Shown here: positions 46,614 through 58,600 of the stretch, one piece after another
Layout: every line of letters begins with the position of its first letter
Numbering within the stretch: the first letter of the stretch is position 1
Source: Paracyclopina nana
Taxonomy: Eukaryota > Arthropoda > Copepoda > Cyclopoida > Cyclopettidae
Direction: 5' to 3'
Length of the DNA stretch: 64,000 bases
Assembly (NCBI GenBank): GCA_019096065.1
Contig: JAGUCH010000006.1
Coordinates: 1,632,001 to 1,696,000 of the forward strand
Position numbers and translations under genes: made by a program
Notes under the pieces: generated by a model
Databases searched by the model: none
Seen by the model: only the letters and a program-made list of their open reading frames with translations
What the model was told of the DNA's origin: nothing

Positions 46614-46952
46614 TGTACCTCGAAACAATGCATTTCAATTTTTTCCCTAGCACGAAACTTTTTAACTTAAACTTATAGCAGACATGAATTGTTAAATAAT
46701 GCAACTATTCATTTTTACATATTTAGTGTTGAAGACGAAACGTGCTGATGATGCTTGATCAATACAGAATAGGTTATGTTTAGTTGACTTGTACGTCGAA
46801 ACAAAGCAATTCAATGTTTTCTTCTGGCACGCATAAACTTCTTTATTTAGGCTTGAAGCAGACTTGAATTGTTACATAATGCTACTTTTCATTTTTACAT
46901 ATGTAGTGCTGAAAACGATACGTTGATGATGATGCTTGATCGATACAGAATA
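46614..46952. repeat. Tandem duplication of about 180 bp at the transposase 3' end
   Basis: Two adjacent diverged copies, roughly 46614-46775 and 46790-46952. Shared words include ATGAATTGTTAAATAATGC against TTGAATTGTTACATAATGC, CATTTTTACATAT, and ATGCTTGATC with ATACAGAATAG, offset by 176-181 bp. The inner copy contains the last codons and stop of the transposase gene; the outer copy is non-coding. Confidence 0.75.
46842..46847 (-). other. Poly(A) signal of the transposase gene
   Basis: TTTATT on the plus strand, AATAAA on the coding strand, about 50 bp after the stop codon. Confidence 0.55.
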
Positions 46953-49900
46953 GCTTTCCCAATGACATCCTTTTTAGGGATGATAACTTCTGGATGCTCA
47001 CATGTAATTCCTTTCAATCGCCTAACTCCAATCTTTTCATAATTCAGGAATGGAACGTCGTCATTGATGTAAGGCTCCGTTTTGACGGGAATGCACATGT
47101 ATCCATTGTCGGTGATGCTGTGGATTTGGAAGAACTCGTTGCCAGTTGACGTTCTAGCGAAAATGTGATTGTCGCATGATTTGCTCATTCTGTTTTTTGG
47201 GCTGATGGTCACGTTGCGTCCACATGAATGGTGACTAAACTTGTTAATAAAGGCTTTTTGCATCACTGTTTTGGAAAACGAGCAGGTGTTGTTTGTTATA
47301 ATTTTCTTAACGTACTGAAAGCTTGCTTCGAATGGTTCAGCGCTGATTTCGTCGAGTCTTTTCCTTTTCCTAACTTCTGGCAGATGATAGAAGACATGAG
47401 TGTTGTATGTACAATTCTTCTTGCCGAACGCCTTTTCGTACATTTTGTAGAAGAGCTTGTGCAAATCCTCCAGGTACCGCCTGCTAAATGTGATGACATC
47501 ATACTCTGGCTGAGGGAGCAGTGCTGCCATGACAAGATACGTGAATATCAACCAAACTTGACGTATCTTCTTGTATCCAGGACCGACGAGTGCATTGGCA
47601 AATGCCAAAAATCCACAAGTGGCAAGAGAAATAAATTCCTCTGCTTTATAATGCATTAAGCTAGTGTTCAACGGCCTTGGGCGTCTGTTAAACTCACAGG
47701 GGATGCTCATTTCGCGCCACTCATTGTCAAAGAGCTCAACAATGTCCATTTTTTCCTTAGCAAACGTTGCTTCGCCTTTTCTTGGTTGCAAAATGCAATT
47801 CACGATTTTTTTGCACATTCCTAGCCCAATATTGTGCATAGGTTCGATATCACATGTCTCCACCATGTCTACACCAGGGTCCGCAAGAAGCACAGACTTG
47901 CCTTTAATGCCAAAGGCTACTCGATCGGGCAATTCCTGACCTTCAGCTTCAGTTAACTTCTCGTAGATGTCAAGAAAATGCTCATGAGTTCGACGTTTCA
48001 TGTCCATCGTGCTTGAGTCATAAATGACGTTCTTTCCCTTAGAGCAAGCTTCTTTTAGCTCTTTTCTTTCATCGCAAGTGACATGAAAGTTTGTTCCACG
48101 CTCCTCAGCTGCCCGCTTTCTACGATCATGCTCTCTTAGCAGTCGCTTTGCTTTATCCTTGTTTGAGGCACTCAGACTTGTTCCAGATGCTAGACAGCGA
48201 TCACACGCACAGAAGCCATTATGTCCCTTAAGACACTTCACTTTAGCTCTCATAGGGCTATCTGCAATGAACTGACGCATGTAGAAGCATTGAGCATAAG
48301 CACGTGTGATTGTTTTTTGAAGCATTTTCAGAACGCAAGCATTCTTTCCTTTGCGGTAGACAAAAATGCCTAATTCATACACTGTCTGGCAGCCTTCGAA
48401 ACGTACGCAGAGAATCGTCATTTGATCAATTCCGGAAACTGAAAGTGGAACACCGTCCATGCAAAGATCGTATCGTGCCATGTAGGGTTCTTCTATTGCT
48501 TCTTCCTTGTGCAACAATTGATGGAAGTTAAATACATCTTCAATGGTACTGTTTGTCCAGACAGACAAAGTCTCATACTTCGAACGGGGATACTTTTTTT
48601 CCGGGTAGCAGTCACCAGTGTAGTGGATTCTCTTCTTGTTCGATCCTCCCCGTCGTTGAATTTCAAATTGAAGAGATATCTTGGGTGTAACTTTCAACAA
48701 CTTATTTCGAACAGTTTTGTAGGACTTGATTCGACGATTGAATGGCACGGCATTTCGAACAGCCCGTTCGCGGTCCCACATGTGACGTGCAGCTCTTTCA
48801 GACAAGTTTAACTTGCTCACATCACCAAGAAATGTTTGTTCAAAGTATGCATCCTGTGCAGCTGGAGTCCTTTGATTAATTTCATTCCAATAGTCCTTGC
48901 AAATGTCCTTGTACGATTTTTCCTGCTTTAGGAAATGGTACCCGACATTTTGCTGAATATCAGCAACTGGTGGACTGCTCTCTTCGTTGGTTGCATCCAA
49001 CAAACTGTCCTGCTCCTCTTCAATTGACATATCACAAATGCAATCGTCAACATCCTCAGCATTTATGGGAGGAGTAGCGTCGGCGTTATCTTGCGATGAA
49101 TTGTATTCAAACTCGATCTGCAAGGATATTCAAATGTATTTGCAAAATAGCATGACTGACAAATTATAAATTCACAAGTGACAAGTTAGTGTTACTTTAG
49201 CGTATCTGGGAAAAGTTACATAAGGTACAAATCATGACTCACATCGTTCTCAATTGCAATGTTGTCAAATAGCTGGTCAATCCGGACTCCGTTTCCTTCA
49301 GGCTCGTCTTCCTCATCGTCAGCTTCGTCAGAGGACACATCATCATAGACATTTTGGAGGTACCTTTGATGATCATCGTGATTAAGGTAGATGTGGTATT
49401 TCTCCTTGTCAATTCGCTCTTTTCGATCTTTCACTGTTTCTCGTTGCGTCCACTCATCCTCAAACAGAAGCTCATGGTTGCTTAAGACATCATTAGTGAG
49501 CTCTTCTCTGATTGCCTCATCGTCCTGATGGAACATGCCACGTTGACTGTCATCGTAATTGTTAGCAGCTTCAATCAATTCATCGTTCATTACTGACTCA
49601 ACTACTTCTTCCAGCTTGGCTCTCTTAGCTGGCATGTAGTACCTCTCGTAGAATCTCGCATCTTTGCTCCGCACCTCATCGGGATCATTGCTGTCAAACA
49701 AGTCTTTAGCAGACGTGGCAGTTGGCGGAACATAACGTGGACTTGTGAAACAAGAGAATCCAGAGGAGGGGCCTGGTGCGGAATTTCCACAAATTGTGTT
49801 GATGTAATGGGTCCCCGCAGCAAGGATATCCTCAAAATTCTTCCTCTTTTTATATTGCAAATTTGGGACCGGGAAAGTTATTTTGGCCAATTCAGCGTCC

Positions 49901-50313
49901 TCGTCAATTTCCTCTTGAGTTGGCAATTCCAGATAATTGCCAAAATCTGCATCCATAACTGCTCCTTCGTTGCCGTCTTGATCCAAACTTTCGTCAGCCG
50001 TCTCAGTCTCGCTAACGTGATTGACATCCAAATTCTCACTTGAGGTGTCGGAAGATGATGCCAACTCTTTGAGGTCTGCCGACAGCACTTTGATCTTTTC
50101 CCGCGCCACGTTAATTAGCTCATTATCATCTGGCGTCACAAATGAGACTCCGTTCTTCCTCATCTCGGCTAATAGTTCTGGATTGTTTTCTGGGTAGGAT
50201 CGACGTTGAAAAGCCTTCAATTTTCCCTCGAGGTCCTCCATTTCACGAATTTTCCTTCGTCTTCGTTTTTGGCGCTCAGCCGGTGACAGCGTTCTACTAC
50301 GTTTTCGAGTCAT
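46895..50313 (-). CDS. EnSpm/CACTA-like transposase
   Basis: Expected to cut and join the element's ends in the nucleus. Two exons on the minus strand, 50313-49243 and 49117-46895, separated by a 125-bp intron with GTGAGT donor and CCTTGCAG acceptor, phase 0. Together they encode 1097 residues. Exon 1 (357 residues) starts with a basic stretch (KRQKRR-like RQKRRRRK) and ends very acidic, with no known domain. Exon 2 holds the features I know from the Transposase_21/tnp2 group: MDGVPLSVSG, a zinc-type GHNGFCACDRC, DIEPMHNIGLGMCKKI (compare DxMHxxxLG), and near the C-terminus HVFYHLPEVRK with PFEASFQYVKKI (compare HxLxHL and PFExxxxxLK). The likely acidic catalytic residues are the Asp of MDG and of DIEPMH and a later Glu; this is inferred, not aligned. 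The frame is intact. Confidence 0.75.
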
Positions 50314-51149
50314 TTCTTACCTGAAATAAAATTGAATGTACTTTAAAATGCGATTAAACATTTTTATAGTTGTTAAAGACACGAATTTATTGTTTTCGAC
50401 TTGAAATAAAATTTCGCGTCAAATTGCACTTCGTTAAAAATTCGAGCGACGCCAAGTACGCAGGTAATTAGTCAATTAAAAAATTACTAGTTTCGGCGCC
50501 CATAAGTGACCAAATAGGTAAAAATCAAACTAATCGCACTCTTGAGCAGAATTTGTAGCACCTTTTGTTTCGTGATAGACACTTGAACGGCTGAAAAACA
50601 GCTTTTTTGGTTGCGTCGCCTTTTGACGTAATTTATTTTCTCAGCATTTGCTGCTACTGCAGCAATTAATTAATATTTTTGACGGCCGAATTAAATTTTT
50701 CGTCAAATCACAAATCGTTAAAAAAACCGACGACGGCCTAAAGTAAGGTATTTCTAAATTTAAAAAAAGCACATTTCCTGCGGCCACAAAGGAGGAAATC
50801 TGCAAAAATCTTACCAATCGCAATTTAGTCGACACTTTTCAACAGTTTTCCTTTCGTAATTCGCACTTTTAATGCCAAATAACTTGAAATTAGAATTTCC
50901 ACGGTTTTATCGAGAAATTTGTTGTTGCGCCATTTCTTATTTGTGCAGCTGTTACTTGTACGGGCACACCATAGTGGCTACGTAACGAGCGCACACGCTC
51001 ACCAGCGCCGCCACGCAAAGTCAGCTGCCGCGTACGCGAAGCGACGAAATCTAACCGTTCCCATTTCAAATTGCAGTCGCCATCTTGGAACAACGCTTAA
51101 AAATCGATTCACGGCAAATACAGTGTTCACGAAGGCATTGTCGAGGACA
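50314..51149. promoter_or_regulatory. Divergent promoter region of the transposon, with repeated module
   Basis: 836 bp between the two start codons, AT-rich, presumably driving both genes. A module near 50385-50455 recurs in direct orientation near 50665-50735: AAATTTCGCGTCAAATTGC and CGTTAAAAA against AAATTTTTCGTCAAATCAC and CGTTAAAAA, followed in both by CGACG. The spacing is about 280 bp. No TATA box is assigned. Confidence 0.5.
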
Positions 51150-54100
51150 ATGGCGGGGACCTCGAAGGACCCAAATGTGGTCGACATTATCAAGACGTCA
51201 ATGTTGACTTTTTTGACGCCCCACGCGGAATATGACCGAGTCATCGTTTGCTCAATGGATAAGGAGCCATTTTTCCGAGTTATCCCGATCACCTACAAGG
51301 ATCCAAAGCATCGGCCTCTCCACAAGATCTATCGGTTCAATCCCGAATTTGAGCTTGAGTTGAACTTTCGGATTGCTTTTCGAAGCTTCATCGGACCTAA
51401 CGATAAAGAAGAGAAGGAATACGCAATTTTTGCTCGAGTCCAAAAAGGTATTTATTTCACATATACGTTCACTTAATGGCTGACCTAAAATTAATTTTGC
51501 AGGAACGGACGACATGTTCGTCAACTCTATCGTCAAGGATTTGAATGCACTTTTGCGGAAGCAAAAGCCAGCAAATCGGCGTGCGTACTACGTGAAGACG
51601 CTCGTCTACAACTTCCTTGAAAAGGTAGCGAAGGATTACAACTATCCGCCAATGGATGAGAAGACAAAGAGGTTCACGATCCTAAAGTTTGGGGTAACAT
51701 CAACTCGAGGTTCAGAGGTGGCCTTTCCCAAAACTGATAACGACGAGAAGGACGCTAAGGTAAATTGACACCTCTTATCAACCATGAACGTTTGTTAAAA
51801 GTAACACCTTCTTGTTATCGCATAGGCGAAGACTCCAAAGAAAACGCCGACATCAAAGAAAGAGGCGCCGCCAAAAGCAAAGGCTGCGACGCCGACAACA
51901 TCAAAGGTTGTGACGCCGACAACTTCAAGGGTGGCAACGAAGACCAGCCCTCTGCCATCTACCTCTAAGGGAGTCAAGAAGGTGGCGACGCCTACTGAGG
52001 AGCCGAAGCCGTCCACTTCAAAGGGATTGACGCCATTGTCTGGCAAAAAGAAGCTTGGTGTAGGAACACCCGGCAAAGCTTCTACGGCATCTAAAAGGGT
52101 GCTGCGTGACGACGATGAGGAGGACGTCTTCAAAGAGCCAACTGGAAAGGGTAGACGTTCCACCAGAGCATCGTCTCCTATGAAGAAGGCTTATAAGCCG
52201 GTCGTATCTCTTGTCCCCAAGAAAGGAGTCATTGAAACTTTAAAGAGACATGAAGGGGACCCGAAAATTAGTCCCAGGAAGAATGTCCAAGCTCCAGAAG
52301 CAGGCTTTGCGGGAACAACTTTGTTGACCAGCTCACGAGATGAAATGGCTGCTACCGCAGGGGCCATCACTCATGTTAGCCCTAGTGTGAGCCCAGTCAC
52401 ACCCGTAACACCTCCTTTGCTTTCTTTGGAAAAGTTTAGCGATGATTTGAAGGAGACGCTTCAAAACTTTCGTCATGAGATTTGCGATGGCCTGGCTGAC
52501 GGCATCATGACCATCCTCACGAGCAAGCTGCCACAAATGATTGCTCAGGCAATTAGCGATTACATGTCGAAGACGCCAGCAGCTTCTGGTACCGCAGTGA
52601 TGGTTGACAAGGATGGTCAGAAGCTCACTGCTATTTTCAACTACACTAAGGTAAACCAGCTTTTGAAGCCTTTGTAACGTTAGTTTAAAGTATCAAACTT
52701 TGGTAGGCTTTGCGAAACTCCAACCAGCACATTATCGACAAGCTGGCAAATCTTGAGATCCGCCAGCAAAAGGTTGAGATGAGAATGCATGTCATCGGCG
52801 ACAATGCGGCTGAACGACGTGCAGCTGTTGTCGAATTGATTGGTCAAGTCGTGCCATTCAAAATGGTTGGAATGCCTTTCGACATTTTCATGGCATCGTC
52901 TCTATGCAGGAAGTACTTCCTGTTTTATATTCAGCCTTGCCTTGAATCACTGGATCAGAGAAACTTGATGAACTCCATTGCTCACAATGTCATCTCGAAG
53001 CTGCTCACCCCACTTGGAGCGTCCCACCTTGCATTTGGTGACACAACCAAGTAAGTGTTGATTTAGCATTGTATGATAAGTTAAGGCAAAATCAATGTTA
53101 ACAACTTTGTAATAGTGGTATTAAGAGAATGCATTGCTACAAACGTGCTATGCCACCACCTTTTGCTGGTTGGCTGTTGGGCGGAGTCCTCCAATATGTT
53201 CGCAAGTCTTGCGGCATTAAGGGATTGATCAACAAGGAGAACTTCCAGGCGTGCCGTGGAGCAATCCAAAACAAGTTCTCTAATGCTAGGCAAACCGTCG
53301 TGAAATGTGCGCTGGAGAATACTCGCACAGTTGAGGAGTTTCGCGATGTCCTTTATGAGACTGACTGGCGCTATCGTGATGACATGATGGTAAGCTTTAA
53401 AAACAATTAAAGGCTAGCGCATGTATACTTAACTGCTGTGAATAATGTTAGCATGCAATCCCACCGGAGTTGAAAGTGATGACAAGGTCCGAGTATGACG
53501 CCCACCTTAACTCTTTGACTGCTGTCGCAGACAAGCTGAAACTCGAAGCTCGTGGCCTTGATCCTGAGGAAAGGGATTATAAATCCTTTGACCATGTCCT
53601 CGATGACATGGTTGTCGATGGCGCCAATGATGTCACTGAGCTGCAGATGTTTCAGCTAATTCGCCTGATTGAGGAGATTACTCAGGAGAAGAATGTCTTC
53701 ACTGAGAGCAAATATGTTCCTTTCAACGTAGGTGTAAAGCCATTTTAAGTTAATCAAATGTTACTAATTTCTAATGTCTCATAGCTTGAGGAAAAGTTCC
53801 AAGAGCTCCAAAGGAACGGGCTATTGAAGAATGAAGCTGTTAGCAAGAGATTCCTCTTGCCTAGCGACTCCAGTGACTTGCAAACTATGGATATTGACGA
53901 GGAGCTCGATGAGGAAGAGCTGGCTAAAAAATTCACGGAGAAGGAACCCAAGGATGCTAAAGGCCTCGCAAAGACATCAAAGAAAAGAAAAGTCACTGCT
54001 GTTCAAGAAGACGATGCTGAGAAGCCAGCACCAGTCAAGCGACGCAGGATTAAGACATCTGGACGAGGCCATCGAAAAGTCCTAAGGGAAGGCTACAATG

Positions 54101-54955
54101 TGCAAGCAGTTGAGAAGTCAACCACAGTGGAGTCCATCGACGAGGTAAATAATCCACTTAATCTTACATTTTCATACCAATCAATGTCAATTTAACTCTT
54201 ATTGCAGCCAATGATTGCTCCAAGCAAGATTTCAGCCGCTCAAAAACGAGATGACGCCTTGGCACGTATGAAACGAAACAGGGAACTCGATGAGCTAGAA
54301 GAGGCCTTGCGAAAAGAAGATTACGAGAAGCAGCAGAAGGCTGAAAAGAAAAGAGGCAAGAGAGCAAAGAAAAAGAGCACTGATGAAGAAACCGAGGAAG
54401 AAGAAATGGATGAAGAGGAGCTTGCTGAGGAAACTGATAGCGAGGAAGGAGAGGAAGAGTCTGAGGAGGAAGCAGAGGGACAAGAAGAACAGGGAGAGGA
54501 AGAGCCGGGAAATGACGACGACGACGACCCTGATGAAGGAATGCTGCAAGGCAGCAATGATGAAGAAGGCCCAGATGACGGTAAGCGTTTACATAACCTT
54601 TGTGTGCAAATCAAGCTTGTATTACATTTATTCTCTCATATAGTCTTTGAATGTGGCCCGCCTGTCGTGTACGATGTTTATCAACTTGAGCAGTTCTCAA
54701 TCAGTCGCGATGCAGAAAATGAAGGACCTTCTCCTGCCCCAGTAAGCCCAATTCCTTACCTAAGAAACTTACTTTGCTTATCTTTGTTGTAACATCTTTT
54801 TAGTTGGCGTGCAATGTTTCCTAAAGTTAATTTTTTACTCAGCGGGAAATTTTACTTAAAAATTCCAGTAAAGGCAACGTACTACATCAATCATTCCTTT
54901 ACAGGGCAATGACGAAGAAGAGTCAGATAAACCCAAATCCATGTCATTGGATTAA
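51150..54955 (+). CDS. Transposon-encoded protein of unknown family, ten exons
   Basis: I do not recognise the family. Ten exons (51150-51447, 51503-51759, 51826-52650, 52707-53050, 53116-53389, 53452-53727, 53785-54144, 54208-54580, 54644-54741, 54905-54955) join in frame to 1051 residues; all introns are 48-163 bp with GT-AG ends. The start at 51150 is chosen for its ACAATGG context; the frame is open further upstream to 50919, so a longer form is possible. Layout: a folded N-terminal part of about 180 residues; a long Lys/Thr/Ser/Pro-rich linker with TPTTS and PSTSKG repeats; a possible coiled coil (IDKLANLEIRQQKVEMRM); a Cys- and hydrophobic-rich part (FAGWLLGGVLQYVRKSCG); a bipartite basic stretch KPAPVKRRRIK likely to be a nuclear signal; and a highly acidic Glu/Asp tail. 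It diverges from the transposase, so an accessory DNA- or chromatin-binding role is inferred, as for TnpA-type partners in plant CACTA elements. Confidence 0.8.
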
Positions 54956-55120
54956 TTCCTTAGTATCAATGTCACTTTCCCTCAACATTTAAGAATCATT
55001 CAAGCCTACTTGAAGCACCTAGAACAAACTCAACACTTCAGGACCATTAAACGTACAGGAGCGCGAGGAGAAAATCGTAGTGATCAGAGCAGAAGAGAGA
55101 AATTTTAATTTCTATAAAGA

Positions 55121-55126
55121 AATAAA
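55121..55126 (+). other. Poly(A) signal of the transposon plus-strand gene
   Basis: AATAAA 166 bp after the stop codon at 54955, still inside the transposon. Confidence 0.6.
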
Positions 55127-55606
55127 TATGCTTATGACAGTATGAAGAAGTTGTTCGCCCTAGCAATAACTATGAAGGGGAACATCTTGTCATGCTTGTT
55201 TCTTACCTGAAATAAACGAAAATAATATGTTTAAAGAAAGAATACGAATAAAACGCTGTAAAGCAGCAAAAGGAAAACATGTAGTGTGATAATTTACGCA
55301 ATAGTGAAAAAAATTACTTTCGGTAACATTAAACAAACATTTAAGGTTCTCAAAATCCGATTTCAAGGAAATATTCTGTTCCGTTTAGCAAACATTTTCT
55401 GTACATCATTTAATGGCTGCTTAAGGTAAGAAATTTCTTAGCCTTCTACGGTAACTTAACGTTAGCTTAAGACTAGCGTATAACAACCTATAATGGTAGT
55501 TTAATTACCAATTTTCGTTACTGTTATGAGGCGTTAGAGGACAGATTAGACAACAAACGTTTCTTACATTAAACTAGCGTGATCTTACAAATTCTTTCTG
55601 GTGGGG

Positions 55607-58600
55607 TGGTAGGCATGCGAGGAACGCGTACGAAACGACTACAATAGATCAGAGATTAGGAGATCCGATTTCGATGGAGCGAATCATTTGTCTGCCAGAC
55701 TCGAGGCTCCATTTGATCCATTTATATTGGTTGTGACTGACAAACAACCAATTGTTTCTTTCCCTAAGCTTTCCCTTTTTACAGGCGGATGAGGCAATTG
55801 ATAAACAACTTGTTCTTCGCTGCTTTCTTCTCTGTGCAACCAACTTTTATCGACCACAAACTCATTTATGATTAAGGAGCCAGGCAAGACACAGAAAAAG
55901 TTATTTGCTACGATGATGATACAGACTTTCTCTTCCATGCCATGGTAGGACTGAAAGAAAGAAAATTTGATTTCTAAAAACTGAACTGTGCAAGAAGGGA
56001 CGCCGACTGCTAGTAGCTGCTGCATTGTCACCACGTCAGCCAATTTTTGCCACATCAGCATGGCTTGAGGTGACAGCATAGCATGCCTTGGCATTAATAC
56101 AGCCACCAGCCAAAAATGTGTCTTTCTCTTCCAATCCTTTGTTTCTTGCATAGTACTATACGATGTAGGAGCAGCAACATCAATCAAGATGCCAGGTAAC
56201 TTTTGTTTCGAGAGTTAACTTGTCACACTCTACTTGCAAAGTTTCTCTTCTTCTTCCTCCATCAGCTGCTTTAATCCATCCACCTCGCGGCCTCGTCTCC
56301 CCTTGACAGTTCACATCTCACCTGTCTGGCTTCTTGAGATCCCTTTGTGCCCACAATAATGTAGCAGCAGCAGCATAAGAGAGAGGGCTGGGGAAATCAA
56401 TCAGGCTTGCATGTAGTAGCACATATCAAACAAGCATTTGCACTAAAAGATTCATTGGACATGTCTAATATCGAATGGTCGGACTAATCAATCCACATCA
56501 CAAGTGGCAAAAAACCAGGCCAATGTGGGAACATTATGAAATTGGGCCGGATTTTTTCGTAGCAGCAGACTAGAAAGTGGCTGCTGCTATGTAGTATAAG
56601 AGTGAAAAAAGCCAGTCAATTTCCTTTGGTGCCGGACCTAATCTTGCTGCAGCAACTTGATAGAAGAGGTGCAAAAAAGAGGAGCCAGCTATAGTAAGCA
56701 CTCTGGCCCCCTTTGTGATATGAGAAATTAAGGCCAGAGCTTTTATTGACATTCGTCGTTCATTGCCTAAAAGCCTAGCTCCCCAGTCTGCACACAGTGA
56801 AGAAGGCTTTTATCCACTTCTTCAAGTGACAATCAGGAGTTTCTCGCAAAAACAGCAATACTACGTATACCCCTAGCAGTGTTCTCAAGGACTAAAGGAA
56901 TATTGCGCATTCAGTCTGCGTTTCAAGCTTCGGGCTTTTTCAAGCTGCGAAAAGGGGCCCAAGGCGGGAAAATAGATTTTCGCCGAGAGAAGTATATAGA
57001 AGAGAGAACTCTCGGCCCATTTTCTCTGAAATCTCTCCGAATTCGCCATTAACCAATTGCAAATGGAACCTGATCGGAATTCATTTTGCACGAAAAGGTC
57101 AATTTCGCCTGAATGCAGTATCCCACATTGCCATGTGAATTTTGCCCAGGATGAATAATTCATGAGCCCGAAAGAGTGTGTAGCTCTAGCATGGTAAGCT
57201 GCATTTTATCCTATGTGTCTGTGGTTTGTATTTCACCCATCCACTTATCAGTCGTAGAAGAGTAACTAAGAAGGCGTCTGCGTATGTGGCCTGATAATCC
57301 TGGGATGGGACCAAAGCTGGGAGATTCACGGCAAAGAGGAATCCACAAGAATGCCGAGATCCCAAAAGGACGACGAAGTGGCGGCCACGAGGCTGCATGT
57401 GTGTGTGTGTATCAGCTCAAACCTAAATCCTCGCTAAACCATTCTGGCCAAGGTTGAGAAACAACTTTCAGCAGCAGCATTCCACAAGCAGCTAATGGAG
57501 AGCCTGGACCTGAAAAGCCTCTGCTAAACCCTAAAAACAAAAGAGCGGACAACTTTTAGTTAGAAATAACAAAATGGTCCCGTGCAGGCGTATTCCCGGC
57601 AATCATGCTTTTCTTCTGCAGGGATGTTCATGGGATAGCCAAAGGCTAAAGATTAGCTAAGTTACCGAAATATTATTAACAGCTCTTTGGTTGCAGGAAT
57701 TGGCATTTGCTGCCAGATGCAAACTGGAAGTAATAACAGACACCGTCATCATCATCATATCATCATCGTCATGCATGAAGCCTAGGCATAAACCATATGA
57801 CATGGTAGTAAACAAAGGAGGAAATCCAGGGCCTAAGAAAACAAACAGGTTCCCTTAGCTGCTTATTGGTGCTTCTCAAAAGCATCAGAAAACAGAGTTC
57901 TCCTCTATGAATGTTTAGGAGTTGGGGCTCCACGGCTCATTAAGGGAGAAAGCACATTATTTTCTATTGAAAGTCGACCATTTTGGACCGGAAATGGGGA
58001 GCACACGATGCCAACAAAGTTGTAAATTCTAACGTAGGAGCAGGAATGGTAGCTATTTAGCTTCTTCAGCCAGCAGTCAGGCGACAAAAGACTTTTTTGG
58101 AGCCATTCAAACATCCCCCAACTCTGTAGTGGGACTGGTGAATCAAAAGTGAGCATTTCGAAACGAGTCCAACGCGAGCATCTTGAAAAAAGCACACTCT
58201 AATTTAGCATAAATAAATTAGACTGGTATTAACCCAGTCAACTTTTACAACTAGCTGTGTAAGCCAAACGTGACTTGAATTCTAATTTTGCTACTTCTAA
58301 GGCTGTCGACTTCTGTGCGCTACACAAGCCCAGATAGCGAAGCCTTCATTGATTTCCGTTAGGAAAAGAAGAAGCCTTAAATTGAAAGCTTAGACTAATC
58401 TCCTTACAACAAGAGCAATATTGATCTATACCTTAGTATGAGAGGAGTAATTAAAGGTCTGCGAGAAATAGCAGATGCCTTCACGTGCGAACTCATCTGT
58501 TATCAAAAGCCTACAGGGGCTCAACAAGTGAAAGCAAATTAGGCCAGTAATTAGGAGAAGCACGTGCCGTTTCCATTATGCTACACCCACAAAATAATAC

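Larger units (their letters stand above)
46361..55606. mobile_element. Two-gene DNA transposon, EnSpm/CMC-like
   Basis: A 9246-bp element. Both ends read inward start CCCCACCRGAAA (one mismatch in 12). TG flanks each end (46359-46360, 55607-55608), compatible with a 2-bp duplication, though two bases are weak evidence. The subterminal 250 bp on each side are crowded with TTAAG, GTTAC and TAACTTAA words, and CATTAAACAAACATT occurs once near each end (46486, 55327). Inside are two divergent spliced genes, a transposase (minus) and a 1051-residue unknown (plus), both without stops or frame breaks in the models. The transposase places it near EnSpm/CACTA, yet the ends are not CACTA. Intact coding suggests a young, possibly autonomous copy. 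Confidence 0.72.

Noticed and set aside
47228-47659. 143-codon plus-strand frame opposite the transposase
   Set aside because: Shadow of the minus-strand transposase, which carries the recognisable motifs.
55684-56187. 167-codon minus-strand frame just outside the transposon
   Set aside because: No family resemblance, and it lies beyond the terminal repeat, so it is not part of the element.
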